Of a DNA stretch of 64,000 bases, positions 51,623-61,775 are shown piece after piece. The notes below the pieces were generated by a model, which was not told the origin of the DNA, searched no databases, and saw nothing but the letters and a program-made list of their open reading frames with translations. The stretch is taken from NCBI GenBank assembly GCA_029856365.1, contig JAHQWW010000003.1:52040-116039 (forward strand), written 5' to 3'. The translations under genes and the position numbers were made by a program. Each line of letters begins with the position of its first letter. The stretch's first letter is position 1. The DNA is from Candidatus Hodarchaeota archaeon. GTDB lineage: Archaea; Asgardarchaeota; Heimdallarchaeia; Hodarchaeales; Hodarchaeaceae.

Positions 51623-52930
51623 ATGCAAACAACAAATAATTCTTTGATACTTTCAAATGCAAGTGAAATTGTAACACTTAAATCTAAAAGTTCTACTTCC
51701 TCCTTAAGAATGAGCGACCAGGATTTGATATTAATCAACAATGGATCTCTTATTATCCAAAATGGGAAAATCACTGATATTCTTGATTATCCTGTTTCTA
51801 ACTCTAATAGTCCCATACCTGAACCATTTACTTTGTTGGATGTAACTGAGAAAACAGTAATTCCAGGTTTAGTTGATTCTCACACACATGTTTCTTTTGC
51901 AGGAAATCGTGAAGATGAATTAGAAATGAAGTTGCGAGGATTATCTTATCTTGAAATCCTTAAACAAGGCGGGGGAATCATGAGAACAGTTAAAGCAACA
52001 CGAAAAGCTAATCTAGAAGAATTAGTTGAGAGAGGTAAAGAAAATGCAGAGATTATGCTTAAACACGGAACTACCACTATCGAGGCAAAAAGTGGTTATG
52101 GTCTCGATATGGAAACCGAGATCAAACAATTAAAAGCTTTAAGAGAATTAAATCAAAAGTGTTATAGTACAGTGATTCCAACATATTTAGGCGCTCATGC
52201 TCTGCCACCCGAGTATTCTAATCAAAGGGAAAAATATGTTAATTTAATGATAGAAGAGGTCATTCCTATAATCTCAAAAAATCATTTGGCTACATTTATT
52301 GATGTTTTCTGCGAAAAAGGTGTTTTTTCTATTCAAGAAAGCCGAGAAATTCTATTAACAGGAAAAAAAGTAGGTCTGAGGCCGAAAATTCATGCTGATG
52401 AGATAGAACGAATGGGAGGGGCTCAGCTAGCTGCAGAAGTAGGAGCTATTTCGGCTGATCATCTGTTGATGACTGATGATGACGGATTCAGAGCTCTTGC
52501 GGATGCAGGAGTCATTCCAGTACTTTTACCTGGAACTCCTTTCTCCCTTATGAAAAATGAGTACCCATCTGCTCGTCGAATGATTGATGAATTTGATCTC
52601 CCGGTAGCATTAGCTACTGATCTGAATCCAAATTGTTTTTGTCATTCTATGCTCCAAATCATCACTTTAGCTTGTTTCAACATGCAAATGTCACCTACAG
52701 AAGCCTTACTTGCTGCAACTAGTAATTCTGCTGCAGCTATTGGTCTTCAAAGAAATATAGGAAGTATCGAGGTAGGGACACAAGCTGATTTAGTAGTAAT
52801 AAACGCACCTAATTGTAAATTCATTCCATACAAGTTTGGATCAGCTAGTCTGATAAATACGGTAATAAAGAACGGTAGAATAGTTGCAGCGAATGATCCT
52901 GCTCTTATTACAACACACGAATGCTTATAG
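51623..52930 (+). CDS. hutI: Imidazolonepropionase HutI
   Basis: Hydrolyses imidazolone-5-propionate to N-formimino-glutamate, third step of histidine breakdown. The 435 residues belong to the amidohydrolase superfamily. VDSHTHVSFAGNREDE has the first metal histidines and a substrate Arg, GGGIMRTV is the family signature, AKSGYGLD follows, and HADE and ATDLNPN carry further metal ligands. Its 3' end overlaps the convergent hutH by 6 bases. AAGGAAGGA precedes the ATG. The N-terminal 45 residues are longer than the bacterial norm. Confidence 0.94.
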   Translation: MQTTNNSLILSNASEIVTLKSKSSTSSLRMSDQDLILINNGSLIIQNGKITDILDYPVSNSNSPIPEPFTLLDVTEKTVIPGLVDSHTHVSFAGNREDELEMKLRGLSYLEILKQGGGIMRTVKATRKANLEELVERGKENAEIMLKHGTTTIEAKSGYGLDMETEIKQLKALRELNQKCYSTVIPTYLGAHALPPEYSNQREKYVNLMIEEVIPIISKNHLATFIDVFCEKGVFSIQESREILLTGKKVGLRPKIHADEIERMGGAQLAAEVGAISADHLLMTDDDGFRALADAGVIPVLLPGTPFSLMKNEYPSARRMIDEFDLPVALATDLNPNCFCHSMLQIITLACFNMQMSPTEALLAATSNSAAAIGLQRNIGSIEVGTQADLVVINAPNCKFIPYKFGSASLINTVIKNGRIVAANDPALITTHECL

Positions 52931-54415
52931 CTTCCTGTTTTTGATTAATTCGACACATCGATTAATTTCGGGTGACAATTCACGATCATCACTGAGAGTT
53001 GGTACAACTTTTCGAATTGTTTGATATACTCCTAGAGATTTAGGGGCGACTTGATCTTGAATTCCAGCCAAGTCAATGGCTTGTGATGCACACAGGAGTT
53101 CAATAGCGAGAACATATTGGACATTCTTAATAATTTTCCGAGCCTGAATCGCTGCGATAGTTCCCATACTCACATGATCTTCTTGATTGGCAGATACTGG
53201 TATCGAATCGATTGAAGCTGGGAATGCCAAGTGTTTATTTTCGGATACTAATGAAGCAGCCGTATATTGAGCTATCATATAACCAGAGTTCACTCCACTC
53301 CTAAGGGTTAGAAATGCGGGTAAACCACTGAGAGTAGGGTTCAATAACCGCTCTATCCTACGTTCTGAAATATTTCCCAGCTCAGCAATAGAGATACCTA
53401 AGAAATCCATGACTAAAGCGATGGGCTGCCCATGAAAGTTTCCACCACTAAGGATGTTATCTGGAGAAAAAATTAAAGGATTGTCAGTTGAGGAGTTTAT
53501 TTCAGTATTTACAACATTTTTTACAAATCTAATTGTATCCAATGTAGCTCCGTGAACTGTAGGAACACAACGTAGAGAATAACTGTCTTGATAAGCAATA
53601 GATTGGCGTGTTCGCTTGCTTCCTTTTAGATATTCACGAATTGATTTAGCTGTTTGTATTTGGCCTTTATGTGGACGCGCCTCGTGAATTAATGGGTTTA
53701 ATGCATCAATATTAGCTTGATGTACTTCCATGCTCATGCTAGCTGCTAGATTCGCAATTTTGACAAGATACTCTGCATCTACCACCGCTATTGCTGCTAT
53801 CGAGGTCATAGCTTGAGTTCCATTGAGAAGAGCTAGGCCTTCTTTAGCAATCAGTTTTATAGGTGACAAGCTAGCTTTATCTAAAGCTTGGAGCCCTGTC
53901 ATCCGCATTCCCCCATAATTCGCAAAACCTTTACCGATTAAAACCAGCGCGAGATGTGCTAATGGAGCTAGGTCTCCGCTCGCCCCTAAGCTTCCCCGTG
54001 AGGGCACGACAGGAATGATATTTTTATTCAGGAAATCCATTAATAGGGATACTAACTTCAAACGAATACCAGAGTGACCTCGTGCAAATTTATTGACTTG
54101 GAGTACCATCATACCTCTTACCACCTCCTGAGAGAATTCTGAACCCACTCCAGCAGAATGACTAAGCACTAAGTTCTTTTGCAGTTTTTCAGCATCAAGA
54201 GGTGAAACAGCTGTATTTTGTAAATATCCAAATCCAGTAGTAACACCATATACCATACGTTTTTCATTCAGAATATCTTGTACAATTTTAGCAGCTTGAT
54301 TAATCCTTTCTTTGGCTTCATCAGTAATATCAACTATTTTATGATCACGAGCAACAGCAACTAGGTCCACGATAGATAGATCATTCCCATTTAATTCGAT
54401 TATTGATTTGTGCAT
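52925..54415 (-). CDS. hutH: Histidine ammonia-lyase HutH
   Basis: Removes ammonia from histidine to give urocanate, the first step of the pathway. The Ala-Ser-Gly that forms the MIO prosthetic group is at residues 145-147 (GSLGASGDLAPL). YGVTTGFG, with the catalytic Tyr, is near 56, and QDSYSLRC, with FHGQP further on, matches the active site. The ATG at 54415 is preferred to a GTG three codons earlier. The C-terminus is slightly shorter than in bacteria. It is convergent with hutI and co-oriented with hutU upstream (248 bases gap). Confidence 0.95.
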   Translation of the reverse strand: MHKSIIELNGNDLSIVDLVAVARDHKIVDITDEAKERINQAAKIVQDILNEKRMVYGVTTGFGYLQNTAVSPLDAEKLQKNLVLSHSAGVGSEFSQEVVRGMMVLQVNKFARGHSGIRLKLVSLLMDFLNKNIIPVVPSRGSLGASGDLAPLAHLALVLIGKGFANYGGMRMTGLQALDKASLSPIKLIAKEGLALLNGTQAMTSIAAIAVVDAEYLVKIANLAASMSMEVHQANIDALNPLIHEARPHKGQIQTAKSIREYLKGSKRTRQSIAYQDSYSLRCVPTVHGATLDTIRFVKNVVNTEINSSTDNPLIFSPDNILSGGNFHGQPIALVMDFLGISIAELGNISERRIERLLNPTLSGLPAFLTLRSGVNSGYMIAQYTAASLVSENKHLAFPASIDSIPVSANQEDHVSMGTIAAIQARKIIKNVQYVLAIELLCASQAIDLAGIQDQVAPKSLGVYQTIRKVVPTLSDDRELSPEINRCVELIKNRKL

Positions 54416-54672
54416 TATTATCACATTATAAGTAATGGAAAAGATTTTAGAACTTTAACTTAATTTTTCTAATCTCAATTTTGCTTTTATAATACTAGAA
54501 CTCATGCTAAAGGCATATTATAGTGTCATAAAAATCTATTTTTAAGTCATAGGAAGAATCCTTCTATATCTTGCACTTATTCATCAATTGTTGAAAAATA
54601 CTTCTTTATGTTGAAGAAGTTTAGTGAAAGCTCCAATAATTTTGAACAATTGATCCCTTGGTTCTCAAAAGC

Positions 54673-56559
54673 TTAGAGAAGATCGAGTGATACTGTTTCC
54701 ATAGGTGGATAGAGCTTTATCTGGGTACGCTCTTCTACCAACTGAATGAGTTCCAAATACAATCTTTTATAATTCATTTGTCTCTGGTTAGTTTTTCCAG
54801 GTAAAGCAATCTCATTGACACTTGCAACTTGAAAAGCTTTATTGTAACCCGCAGCAGCATGACGTAAAATTGCTGACATTGGATCCCAGGTTAATACCCG
54901 AAAGATCATCTCTTGAGACAAAGGAGTTCCATCAGCAACACATACCTGACCTGCATGAAGCGAGTATCCTACGCCAACTCCTCCTCCACCGTGATAGCTG
55001 GTCCAAGTTGCCCCACAAAGAGAGTTTCCTAATAAATTTAAAACTGGATAGTCTCCAATCGCATCAGAACCATCTTTCATTCCTTCTGTTTCTCGATAAG
55101 GACTTGCTACAGAACCTCCATCAAGATGATCTCGTCCAATTATCACAGGAGCTTTAATTAAACCATCAGAATATAGCTTATTCAGAAGCATTCCAAATGC
55201 AGCCCTTCCTTTATATCCTGTCCAGAATACCCGCGCAGGTAAACCGCCCTCAAAGGGAATATATTTAGATGCTAGGTTTATCCAGTTTATTAACATTGGT
55301 TCATCGTAAAATAATAGTTTAGCATATTTATCTGTAACACGAATATCTTCTGGGTCATTTGAGAGAGCTGCCCATCGAAATGGCCCTTTCCCCTCACAAA
55401 ATAGAGGACGGATATAATTAGGTACAAATCCAGAGAAGTGAAAAGCATCAGAAAGTCCTGCATTATACGCTTGAGCTCTAATATTATTCCCATAATCAAA
55501 TGTTTCTGCACCTCTCTCTTGCAAAGTCAGCATTGTTTGTACATGTTGTTTTACTGTTTCAAATGCTTGTCTCTTATATTCTTTAGGATTTGATTTTCTA
55601 AGCTCTATCGCTTCTGAATAAGTCATATTAGCTGGAATATAGCCATTTAACATATCATGAGCTGAAGTTTGATCAGTAAGGACATGAGGAGTAATGTTTT
55701 GTGCAATTAAATATTTTAAGAGATCCACAGCATTACACAGAATACCTATCGATGTAGGTTCACCTTTTTCCACAGATTCTCGCGCTAGTTGAATCCCCTC
55801 TGTAATTGATTTCACTTTTTTGTCTAAATAAGGAGTTCCTTTGTCCCTACCCTGATGAAATATCCGATCTAGATTTTCAGGATCAATTTCTGCAATTAGA
55901 GAAGTTTTACCGGCCATTTTTATAGCTAAGGGCTGAGCTCCTCCCATTAAACCTAAACCTGCAGTTACAACAAGATTCTGTTCAAAATATGAAAGTTTAG
56001 AAAATGGTTCTTTAGATTCAGCTGCTTTTATTGCCGCAACGACAGTTTCATAAGTTCCTTGAATAATTCCTTGTAAACCAATAAAAATCCAGCTTCCTGC
56101 AGTCATTTGACCATAAACAGTTAGCCCTGCATCGACCATCTCTTGAAAGGATTGAACCCAATTTGGGACAATTACTGAATTAGTAACAACACAACGAGGC
56201 GCAAGGGGGTGAGTTATTGTTTTGCCATAAGGAACCCCTGATTGCATGAATAGAGTCTCATTGGGCTTTAGAGTCCTCAGTAATTCAAGTGTATCATAGT
56301 AAGCTTTCCAATTTCGCATAGCTTTTCCACTACCTCCATAGATGAAGAATTTTTCCCAATTTTTACCGTTATGGAGGTTTGAAATTATTGCACGGATGAT
56401 CCCCTCAGTTTGCCATCCAGCTAGAGTTGTTGGAGTAAGTGCATCCTTTCCACGAGGAAGTGAAGGGATGTCTTTGGGCTTTAAATCCAATCGTAATCTT
56501 TCAATTTCACTAAGTTTATGTGCACCTTCTTGGATTTCTTTCAATCGTGTTTTTTTCAT
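54673..56559 (-). CDS. hutU: Urocanate hydratase HutU, long form
   Basis: Adds water to urocanate with bound NAD+ to make imidazolonepropionate, the second step. Motifs include IFIGLQGIIQGTYET, GLGLMGGAQPLA for the NAD site, FDYGNNIRAQAYNAG, GKGPFRWAALSNDPEDI and GGGGVGVGYSLHAGQVCV. With 628 residues it is longer than the 550-residue bacterial enzyme and nearer to the long eukaryotic/archaeal kind. The enzyme that handles formiminoglutamate (HutG, HutF or a formimidoyl transferase) is not in the window. It may share a transcript with hutH downstream. Confidence 0.94.
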   Translation of the reverse strand: MKKTRLKEIQEGAHKLSEIERLRLDLKPKDIPSLPRGKDALTPTTLAGWQTEGIIRAIISNLHNGKNWEKFFIYGGSGKAMRNWKAYYDTLELLRTLKPNETLFMQSGVPYGKTITHPLAPRCVVTNSVIVPNWVQSFQEMVDAGLTVYGQMTAGSWIFIGLQGIIQGTYETVVAAIKAAESKEPFSKLSYFEQNLVVTAGLGLMGGAQPLAIKMAGKTSLIAEIDPENLDRIFHQGRDKGTPYLDKKVKSITEGIQLARESVEKGEPTSIGILCNAVDLLKYLIAQNITPHVLTDQTSAHDMLNGYIPANMTYSEAIELRKSNPKEYKRQAFETVKQHVQTMLTLQERGAETFDYGNNIRAQAYNAGLSDAFHFSGFVPNYIRPLFCEGKGPFRWAALSNDPEDIRVTDKYAKLLFYDEPMLINWINLASKYIPFEGGLPARVFWTGYKGRAAFGMLLNKLYSDGLIKAPVIIGRDHLDGGSVASPYRETEGMKDGSDAIGDYPVLNLLGNSLCGATWTSYHGGGGVGVGYSLHAGQVCVADGTPLSQEMIFRVLTWDPMSAILRHAAAGYNKAFQVASVNEIALPGKTNQRQMNYKRLYLELIQLVEERTQIKLYPPMETVSLDLL

Positions 56560-56719
56560 TTAATATTGCACTCCAAATTTCAGTAATCTTCAAGAGGATT
56601 TTATTCGTAAAAGCTCTAGACTTAGAATGGTATAATTCTTCTCTAATGCCGAGAATGGTTGTTATTGGGTTAAATTTCAGTTTCTCCTAATGAATAGGAG
56701 ACAAACAACTAATCATGAA

Positions 56720-57460
56720 TTATCCTTTTCGCAGTTCAGAAACTAGAATATCACGAATTACCATTTGAATAGGTTGAATGATTCTTTGGACTGCTTGAGG
56801 ACGTCGTTTGGGATTCCATTCCCCCTTACCCCAGGCCTCTTTTAAAGCTTCTAATGCTTCTAGACAACTGACTTCAAAAGTACTAGCAAAAGTATCCCGT
56901 AATTTGTCAGAAACACCAGCTTCTAACATTAATCTTCCAACATCTGCAGTAGAAATTCGTGTTTCAGCAGGAAGATCCATTTTATTGAGCATAATGGCCA
57001 TCTTAACTTCTCGATTATAGAGCTTCTCACCCAATATCTGAAAAAGTTCAGTGAGGCTGTCCTTATTCTCCTCCCAGCGAGCACTCTCTGAATCAACTAC
57101 CACAATTAGTCCGTGGAGCCCATTCACAACGATTTTTCTCATTGATTTAAAACGATCTTGGCCTGGTGTTGTAAAAAGATGATATTTAAATCCTGTTCCT
57201 GGTCCTGTGCCTAAACCAAACGTTGCTTGATCGAAACCAATAGTTCGTTCAGTTGCTTTATCCTCGAGTTTCAAAAAGTTATAAACGCTCTCAGGATCCT
57301 CTTTCTTCTTGATAGCATGAAATAAACTGAGTGCAGTAGTTTTTCCAGCTAACGTTGGACCCCAAAATACAATTTTAATTCCTTTTTGAGCCTCTTCAAA
57401 AACAAGTTCTTCTTCCTGACTCAATGAAGCTTCCTCGTGTGTGTTAATTGTCCACGACAA
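56720..57460 (-). CDS. MglA-like small GTPase
   Basis: A 246-residue GTPase. P-loop GPTLAGKTT at 34-42 has the form of MglA/SRPRB-like proteins, where the Walker glycine is followed by x-x-A-G-K-T. Switch II is TPGQDRF at 98-104, with Thr-Pro in place of the usual Asp-x, as in MglA. NKMD at 159-162 gives guanine specificity, and an SCLEA-type segment follows. The length and helical C-terminal segment exceed Ras. MglA-like proteins work with roadblock proteins (MglB) in polarity in bacteria; several roadblock genes are in this window but none is adjacent. The downstream gene on this strand is hutU. Confidence 0.88.
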   Translation of the reverse strand: MSWTINTHEEASLSQEEELVFEEAQKGIKIVFWGPTLAGKTTALSLFHAIKKKEDPESVYNFLKLEDKATERTIGFDQATFGLGTGPGTGFKYHLFTTPGQDRFKSMRKIVVNGLHGLIVVVDSESARWEENKDSLTELFQILGEKLYNREVKMAIMLNKMDLPAETRISTADVGRLMLEAGVSDKLRDTFASTFEVSCLEALEALKEAWGKGEWNPKRRPQAVQRIIQPIQMVIRDILVSELRKG

Positions 57461-57699
57461 AGAATATTAACCTTTCAAGCTGATAACATACTGGAGAGTG
57501 TTAAAAACACTTGACTCTGAGCTAACACGTATATCTCCTTTATCATTATTATATATTTTATTCTATTTAACAACTTCATCCTACAATGTTAGAAATCAAA
57601 GTAATTTAATGAAAAGTTAATCAAATAATCATAATAATACTATCTTATTATTTGCTAAACAGTTCTCAATTTAAGTTTCCAGTTTTGTGGAGAAAAAGA

Positions 57700-58434
57700 A
57701 TGTCTGATTTTGATATAATTGCAGTTTCTCCTCATCCAGACGATGCAGAGATTGGATGTGGTGGAACCCTAGCTCAACTTGCTGAATTAGGATATCGAGT
57801 AGGAATCATTGATTTAACAGATGGAGAACCAACCCCCTTTAATGATAATCCCGAAATTCGGATAGAGGAGTCTTTGCAAGCAGCTAAAATATTAGGAGTT
57901 GAAAGAATATTACTCAATCTCCCTAATCGCAGTCTTATGGATAATATCGATGCTAGGATGACCTTAGCTAAAACATTTCGTCAAATTAGGCCTAAAATAG
58001 TAATCGGAATGCTGGGAATGACTCCTCAAGGATCACCTGACCACTATCAAAGCCAACTTATTTTTGATGCTGCTATTTTTTACAGCCGTTTATCTAAATG
58101 GGAGCATCACTTTGATAATCTTCCTCCGTGGAGAATTGAAAATACATTTTACTACTATACTGCTCGAGAATTGATTCCTTCAGATCTCCCTCTTCAGTTC
58201 ATCGTGGATATTGATAAGCACTTTGAGATTAAAAAACAAGCATTATTAGCTTATAAATCACAATTTAAGGCGCATTCTTCTTATAATCCACCAATCATCG
58301 ATTGGATAGAAGGTATGGGGCGCTATTTTGGATCGCTAATCAATAGAAGATACGGGGAGGTCTTTTATGGAACAAAAGTATTAAATCTTAATCTTTTTCA
58401 ATATTATCTCTCGTCTACCTCATATTTGAAGTGA
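57700..58434 (+). CDS. PIG-L/LmbE-family deacetylase
   Basis: A 244-residue zinc N-deacetylase of the PIG-L/BshB family. SPHPDDAEIGCGGTLAQL holds the first metal motif (HPDD), and GSPDHYQS carries the third ligand (PDH). LTDGEPTP and NRSLMDN follow the family. Substrates in the family include GlcNAc-PI, GlcNAc-malate (bacillithiol route) and diacetylchitobiose; the TPQGSPDHYQS form resembles BshB1, and a glucosamine-type thiol is a guess. The ATG at 57700 is chosen because GTGGAG precedes it; an upstream TTG at 57652 would add 16 residues. Confidence 0.88.
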   Translation: MSDFDIIAVSPHPDDAEIGCGGTLAQLAELGYRVGIIDLTDGEPTPFNDNPEIRIEESLQAAKILGVERILLNLPNRSLMDNIDARMTLAKTFRQIRPKIVIGMLGMTPQGSPDHYQSQLIFDAAIFYSRLSKWEHHFDNLPPWRIENTFYYYTARELIPSDLPLQFIVDIDKHFEIKKQALLAYKSQFKAHSSYNPPIIDWIEGMGRYFGSLINRRYGEVFYGTKVLNLNLFQYYLSSTSYLK

Positions 58435-58574
58435 AGAAACAAGCATTTTATCTTAAATTAATTTGCTGTTAATGTCCTTGAGAACACTTTTCTTGCCATT
58501 TATCCCACACCTGTTTTGGACTTCTAACTAACTTGGTCAAAACTTGATATATATGCTATTCAAGTAAAAATACG

Positions 58575-59501
58575 TTATTCATCAACATGATTTCGTGCTA
58601 TCTTTGCTGCAAACAGGGCGTACTCTAAGAAATCTTGGGGTTCTAATTGTTCGATTGAGTCTTTTAGAGCTGTTAGAATTCGGTCATGTTCAGTCTTATC
58701 AAGAAGGGCTTTTTGTGATAAACACTTAGAATAAAACACTGCAGAGTCCTGAAAGCTTCCTAATTCATAGAGCCCATCAGCAAGTTCCTGGTGCTCTTCA
58801 GGGGGATTAATTCGTGTTTCAGATGTGAGACTATCTAAAAGATCAGCGTAGTGCTTTAAAGCGATGATCGCACAACGAAGACCTTCAATGACTGCATGCT
58901 TTGATAGACTATCACAAATTTTCGTATGTAGATTCAAAATCAAACTTTGCTCACGTTCATTTTTTGGAGTTATCTTTCTCAAACGCTGAATTACACGCCA
59001 ATATTGAGGCACCTCATATCCTTGAATGGGATCAGAAAAACGTTGTAAAATTCGAGATTTTACACCATAATCCGATAGATCCTTTACATCTGTTTCTAGC
59101 CCAAGAACTTCAGTTATTCCGAACTCTCGCATTTTCGCAGAATAAAACGATTTTAAATAACTATAAAAATCAAAATTGTTGGAATATATCTTTTTGACGT
59201 ATTTTAATGCTATATGTTGAAATTTAGGAAAACTAGATGGATCGATTAGTTGAAATAGTTGAATTTCAGAACCGTGGACTATAGCCATGGAGATTACTTG
59301 ACCCTGTAATCCATCAGACTCGAGTTTTAAGATCGCTGTGCCACTTGGGAGAGAAATTGGAATACTTACTGTTTTCTCAAAAACAGGTTTTTCTAGATCA
59401 TCGTTTGTAACCCAGTCTTCAACTAGAAGATTACTAAAAATCCAAAGCTCAGGTTGGCTGGAAATCTCTAATAATGTTTTTCGTGATCGCTTCCGTGGCA
59501 A
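58575..59501 (-). CDS. Uncharacterised protein with TPR-like C-terminus
   Basis: A 308-residue soluble protein. The first 120 residues are beta-rich, possibly PH-like or a small sandwich (SIPISLPSGTAILKLES, VISMAIVHGSEIQLFQLI). The rest is helical, and residues 230-300 look like two TPR-like pairs (ELADGLYELGSFQDSAVFYSKCL, then EYALFAAKIARNH). No known family was recognised. TTG at 59501 is the start. It is downstream of the TGT gene on the same strand but separated by about 108 bases. Confidence 0.5.
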   Translation of the reverse strand: MPRKRSRKTLLEISSQPELWIFSNLLVEDWVTNDDLEKPVFEKTVSIPISLPSGTAILKLESDGLQGQVISMAIVHGSEIQLFQLIDPSSFPKFQHIALKYVKKIYSNNFDFYSYLKSFYSAKMREFGITEVLGLETDVKDLSDYGVKSRILQRFSDPIQGYEVPQYWRVIQRLRKITPKNEREQSLILNLHTKICDSLSKHAVIEGLRCAIIALKHYADLLDSLTSETRINPPEEHQELADGLYELGSFQDSAVFYSKCLSQKALLDKTEHDRILTALKDSIEQLEPQDFLEYALFAAKIARNHVDE

Positions 59502-59609
59502 TACTCTAACACTTCTTTCTTTTATTCATATAAATATAGTAAATCCGTTTTGATAAATGTTTTTTTTCAATTGGAGAAATTTCTACCCTTCACATTTAAG
59601 ATTATCAGA

Positions 59610-61535
59610 TTATCGACGAACATGAACGGCCACTCCACGATTAAACGCGATCATCTCTGGGGCAGCAAGGCCACTTTTGCCAAAATTAAGAAATGTGTCG
59701 TTTTTGTCAACAATGAATACTTCCTCACCACACAAAATTTCAGGATCCACATCTTGTACAAATCTTGCCAGTAAATCTTTGTTATTGGCAATATAAGGAA
59801 TAGATTCACTTGCTGCTACCACTCGTAAACGTGGGGGGGGAATATGTTGGTGTAATTTTTGAGCGAACGTTTCTGTGGGTATAATAACAAAATCTGAAGC
59901 ACGAAATGTTCCTAATACTCCTGATTTATCTGAAAAACGACGAATAATTCCAGTTTTTCTAGAACGTTCAATAATTAAAGATTGATCACTCAAAATTGTG
60001 TGTGTACCAGCCCCAAATTGATAATCTATTATAGCATTGACAATATGAGTTTCATTCAATTTATTCTTATTTATAGTTCTTTCAAAAATATCAATATCTT
60101 GTAATATTTTGAAATTTAGATCTAATGAAGGATGAATTTTGACTCGTTTGAATTTTGATTTATACTTTTGAAGAAATTGTGATATAAAGTTGGATATCTC
60201 TGAAGAAAATGACATTGGAATTCTTTCATGTTGAATTAAAGGATAAATCCCCTGTAATTCGTCAGGAACTATTCCAAAGATTGGAGATAATCTTATTACT
60301 TGGTACGAGCCTGAAGAGTGCAAGTTCTGAAAATCTTGTCCTATGATTAAAGTTTGATTCCAGATATAAAAACGCTCCAACATTCGTTTCCTATATCGTA
60401 ATAAGATAGGGTGAAAAGAAAGAATTGGATGTGTAATAAGGAGAGATCGGGATTTTGATATTGGTTCGTATTGTTCGATAAATTCGGAGGTTGTGGAGCC
60501 AAATAAAAGATCTAGAACCTTAGCTAAAGAAGGATGGTTCATTACTCGGGATAAAACAAGTTCATATAACCGCCCTTCAATGATGGCTTGCTTGATTCTA
60601 CGAATTTCTTCCAAACTGACAATGAGATTATGTTTAGCAAGTAAACTGGTTCGAATCTCTTGATCAAGTTGTTTTAATTCAGTAGCAGTATAAGCTTGGC
60701 AAACTTCACATGAACAGGGGAGATACTGAAGATTCTCTAGATATTCTGTACCAAAAACTGTGATATAACGATTTTTTTTAGCATATAGAATATAAGCTGC
60801 TGAATCGAACATATCTATCCCAAGAAAAACTGCAACAGCAAAAAACATAGGATGACCGACACCAAACAAATGAATCGGACGATTTACAGGTAAATGTTGT
60901 TTCACCGTGAGTGCTATCCGAACAACAGTCTTGAAATCATATTTCTCTAATAGCGGTACAACAGATCCTATAGGATGCACCGTGAAGTCCTTTTGGGCCA
61001 TTTCTACACAGGATTTCTCAACAAGCTCTAAATATTCTCCGCCCTGGATCGGACCAGCCCATAAAATTGAATCTGTTAAATTACGATGGTGAATATGCTC
61101 ATCCGCTCTGAGAAGTGTCTTTTCCAAAGCTAATTTGGATTCCTCATAGCTTCCTCTTTTTATTGGGACATCTAAGAAAACACCAATATCAGTACCAATT
61201 TGTTCTTGAAATCGTGTAATTTCTTTATTGGTTACTGTTACCTCACCGTATTCCATTAACTGAAATGCCCCTGAATCAGTCATAAGTGGACCAGAATAAC
61301 CAATATAGTTATGTAATCCCTCTTTTAATGCTCGTTCACGATTTACAGGCTCTTTATATAATAAATACGCATTTGTGATAAAAGATTCTGCCCCATATCT
61401 TATCATTTCTTTGGGAGGGATTAATTGATGATTTGGATTGAGGACGGGCAGAAAAACTGGCGTTGATATCTTGCCATGCTTAGTCATTATCGTTCCTATT
61501 CGTGCTAATCCATCTTTTTTTCTTACTGAGAACAA
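59610..61535 (-). CDS. tgtA: Archaeal tRNA-guanine(15) transglycosylase (ArcTGT)
   Basis: Swaps guanine-15 of tRNA for preQ0, the first tRNA-bound step of archaeosine formation. The 641 residues contain the TIM-barrel catalytic core with SGPLMTDSGAFQLMEYG (Asp at residue 87), FLDVPIKRGSYEES and a zinc site (CSCEVC). C-terminal helical and PUA-type domains (about 480-641, ILSDQSLIIERSRKTG) contact the tRNA. The ArcS/RaSEA pair at 38-41 kb, which acts on its product, is nearly 19 kb away. The first residues (MFSVRKKDGLARIG) match the usual TGT start. Confidence 0.93.
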   Translation of the reverse strand: MFSVRKKDGLARIGTIMTKHGKISTPVFLPVLNPNHQLIPPKEMIRYGAESFITNAYLLYKEPVNRERALKEGLHNYIGYSGPLMTDSGAFQLMEYGEVTVTNKEITRFQEQIGTDIGVFLDVPIKRGSYEESKLALEKTLLRADEHIHHRNLTDSILWAGPIQGGEYLELVEKSCVEMAQKDFTVHPIGSVVPLLEKYDFKTVVRIALTVKQHLPVNRPIHLFGVGHPMFFAVAVFLGIDMFDSAAYILYAKKNRYITVFGTEYLENLQYLPCSCEVCQAYTATELKQLDQEIRTSLLAKHNLIVSLEEIRRIKQAIIEGRLYELVLSRVMNHPSLAKVLDLLFGSTTSEFIEQYEPISKSRSLLITHPILSFHPILLRYRKRMLERFYIWNQTLIIGQDFQNLHSSGSYQVIRLSPIFGIVPDELQGIYPLIQHERIPMSFSSEISNFISQFLQKYKSKFKRVKIHPSLDLNFKILQDIDIFERTINKNKLNETHIVNAIIDYQFGAGTHTILSDQSLIIERSRKTGIIRRFSDKSGVLGTFRASDFVIIPTETFAQKLHQHIPPPRLRVVAASESIPYIANNKDLLARFVQDVDPEILCGEEVFIVDKNDTFLNFGKSGLAAPEMIAFNRGVAVHVRR

Positions 61536-61775
61536 TAGGTAATGACAACTCCTCAGATCTGGTTTATAAATACCCCCATTTCAAAGAAATTAGTACCACC
61601 TGACTTTAATCTCTTAAATAACATATATTTTTTCCTTTTAGTAACTTCAGGCATGAATAAACGACTATCTTATACACCGAAGCCGATTTAATTAACTTAT
61701 ACTATTTATCTCTTCAGTTGAATCTCTTTTTGTTAGAAGTCTTTTTTTGGTTGAGCTGTGAAAAAAGCACAATAA

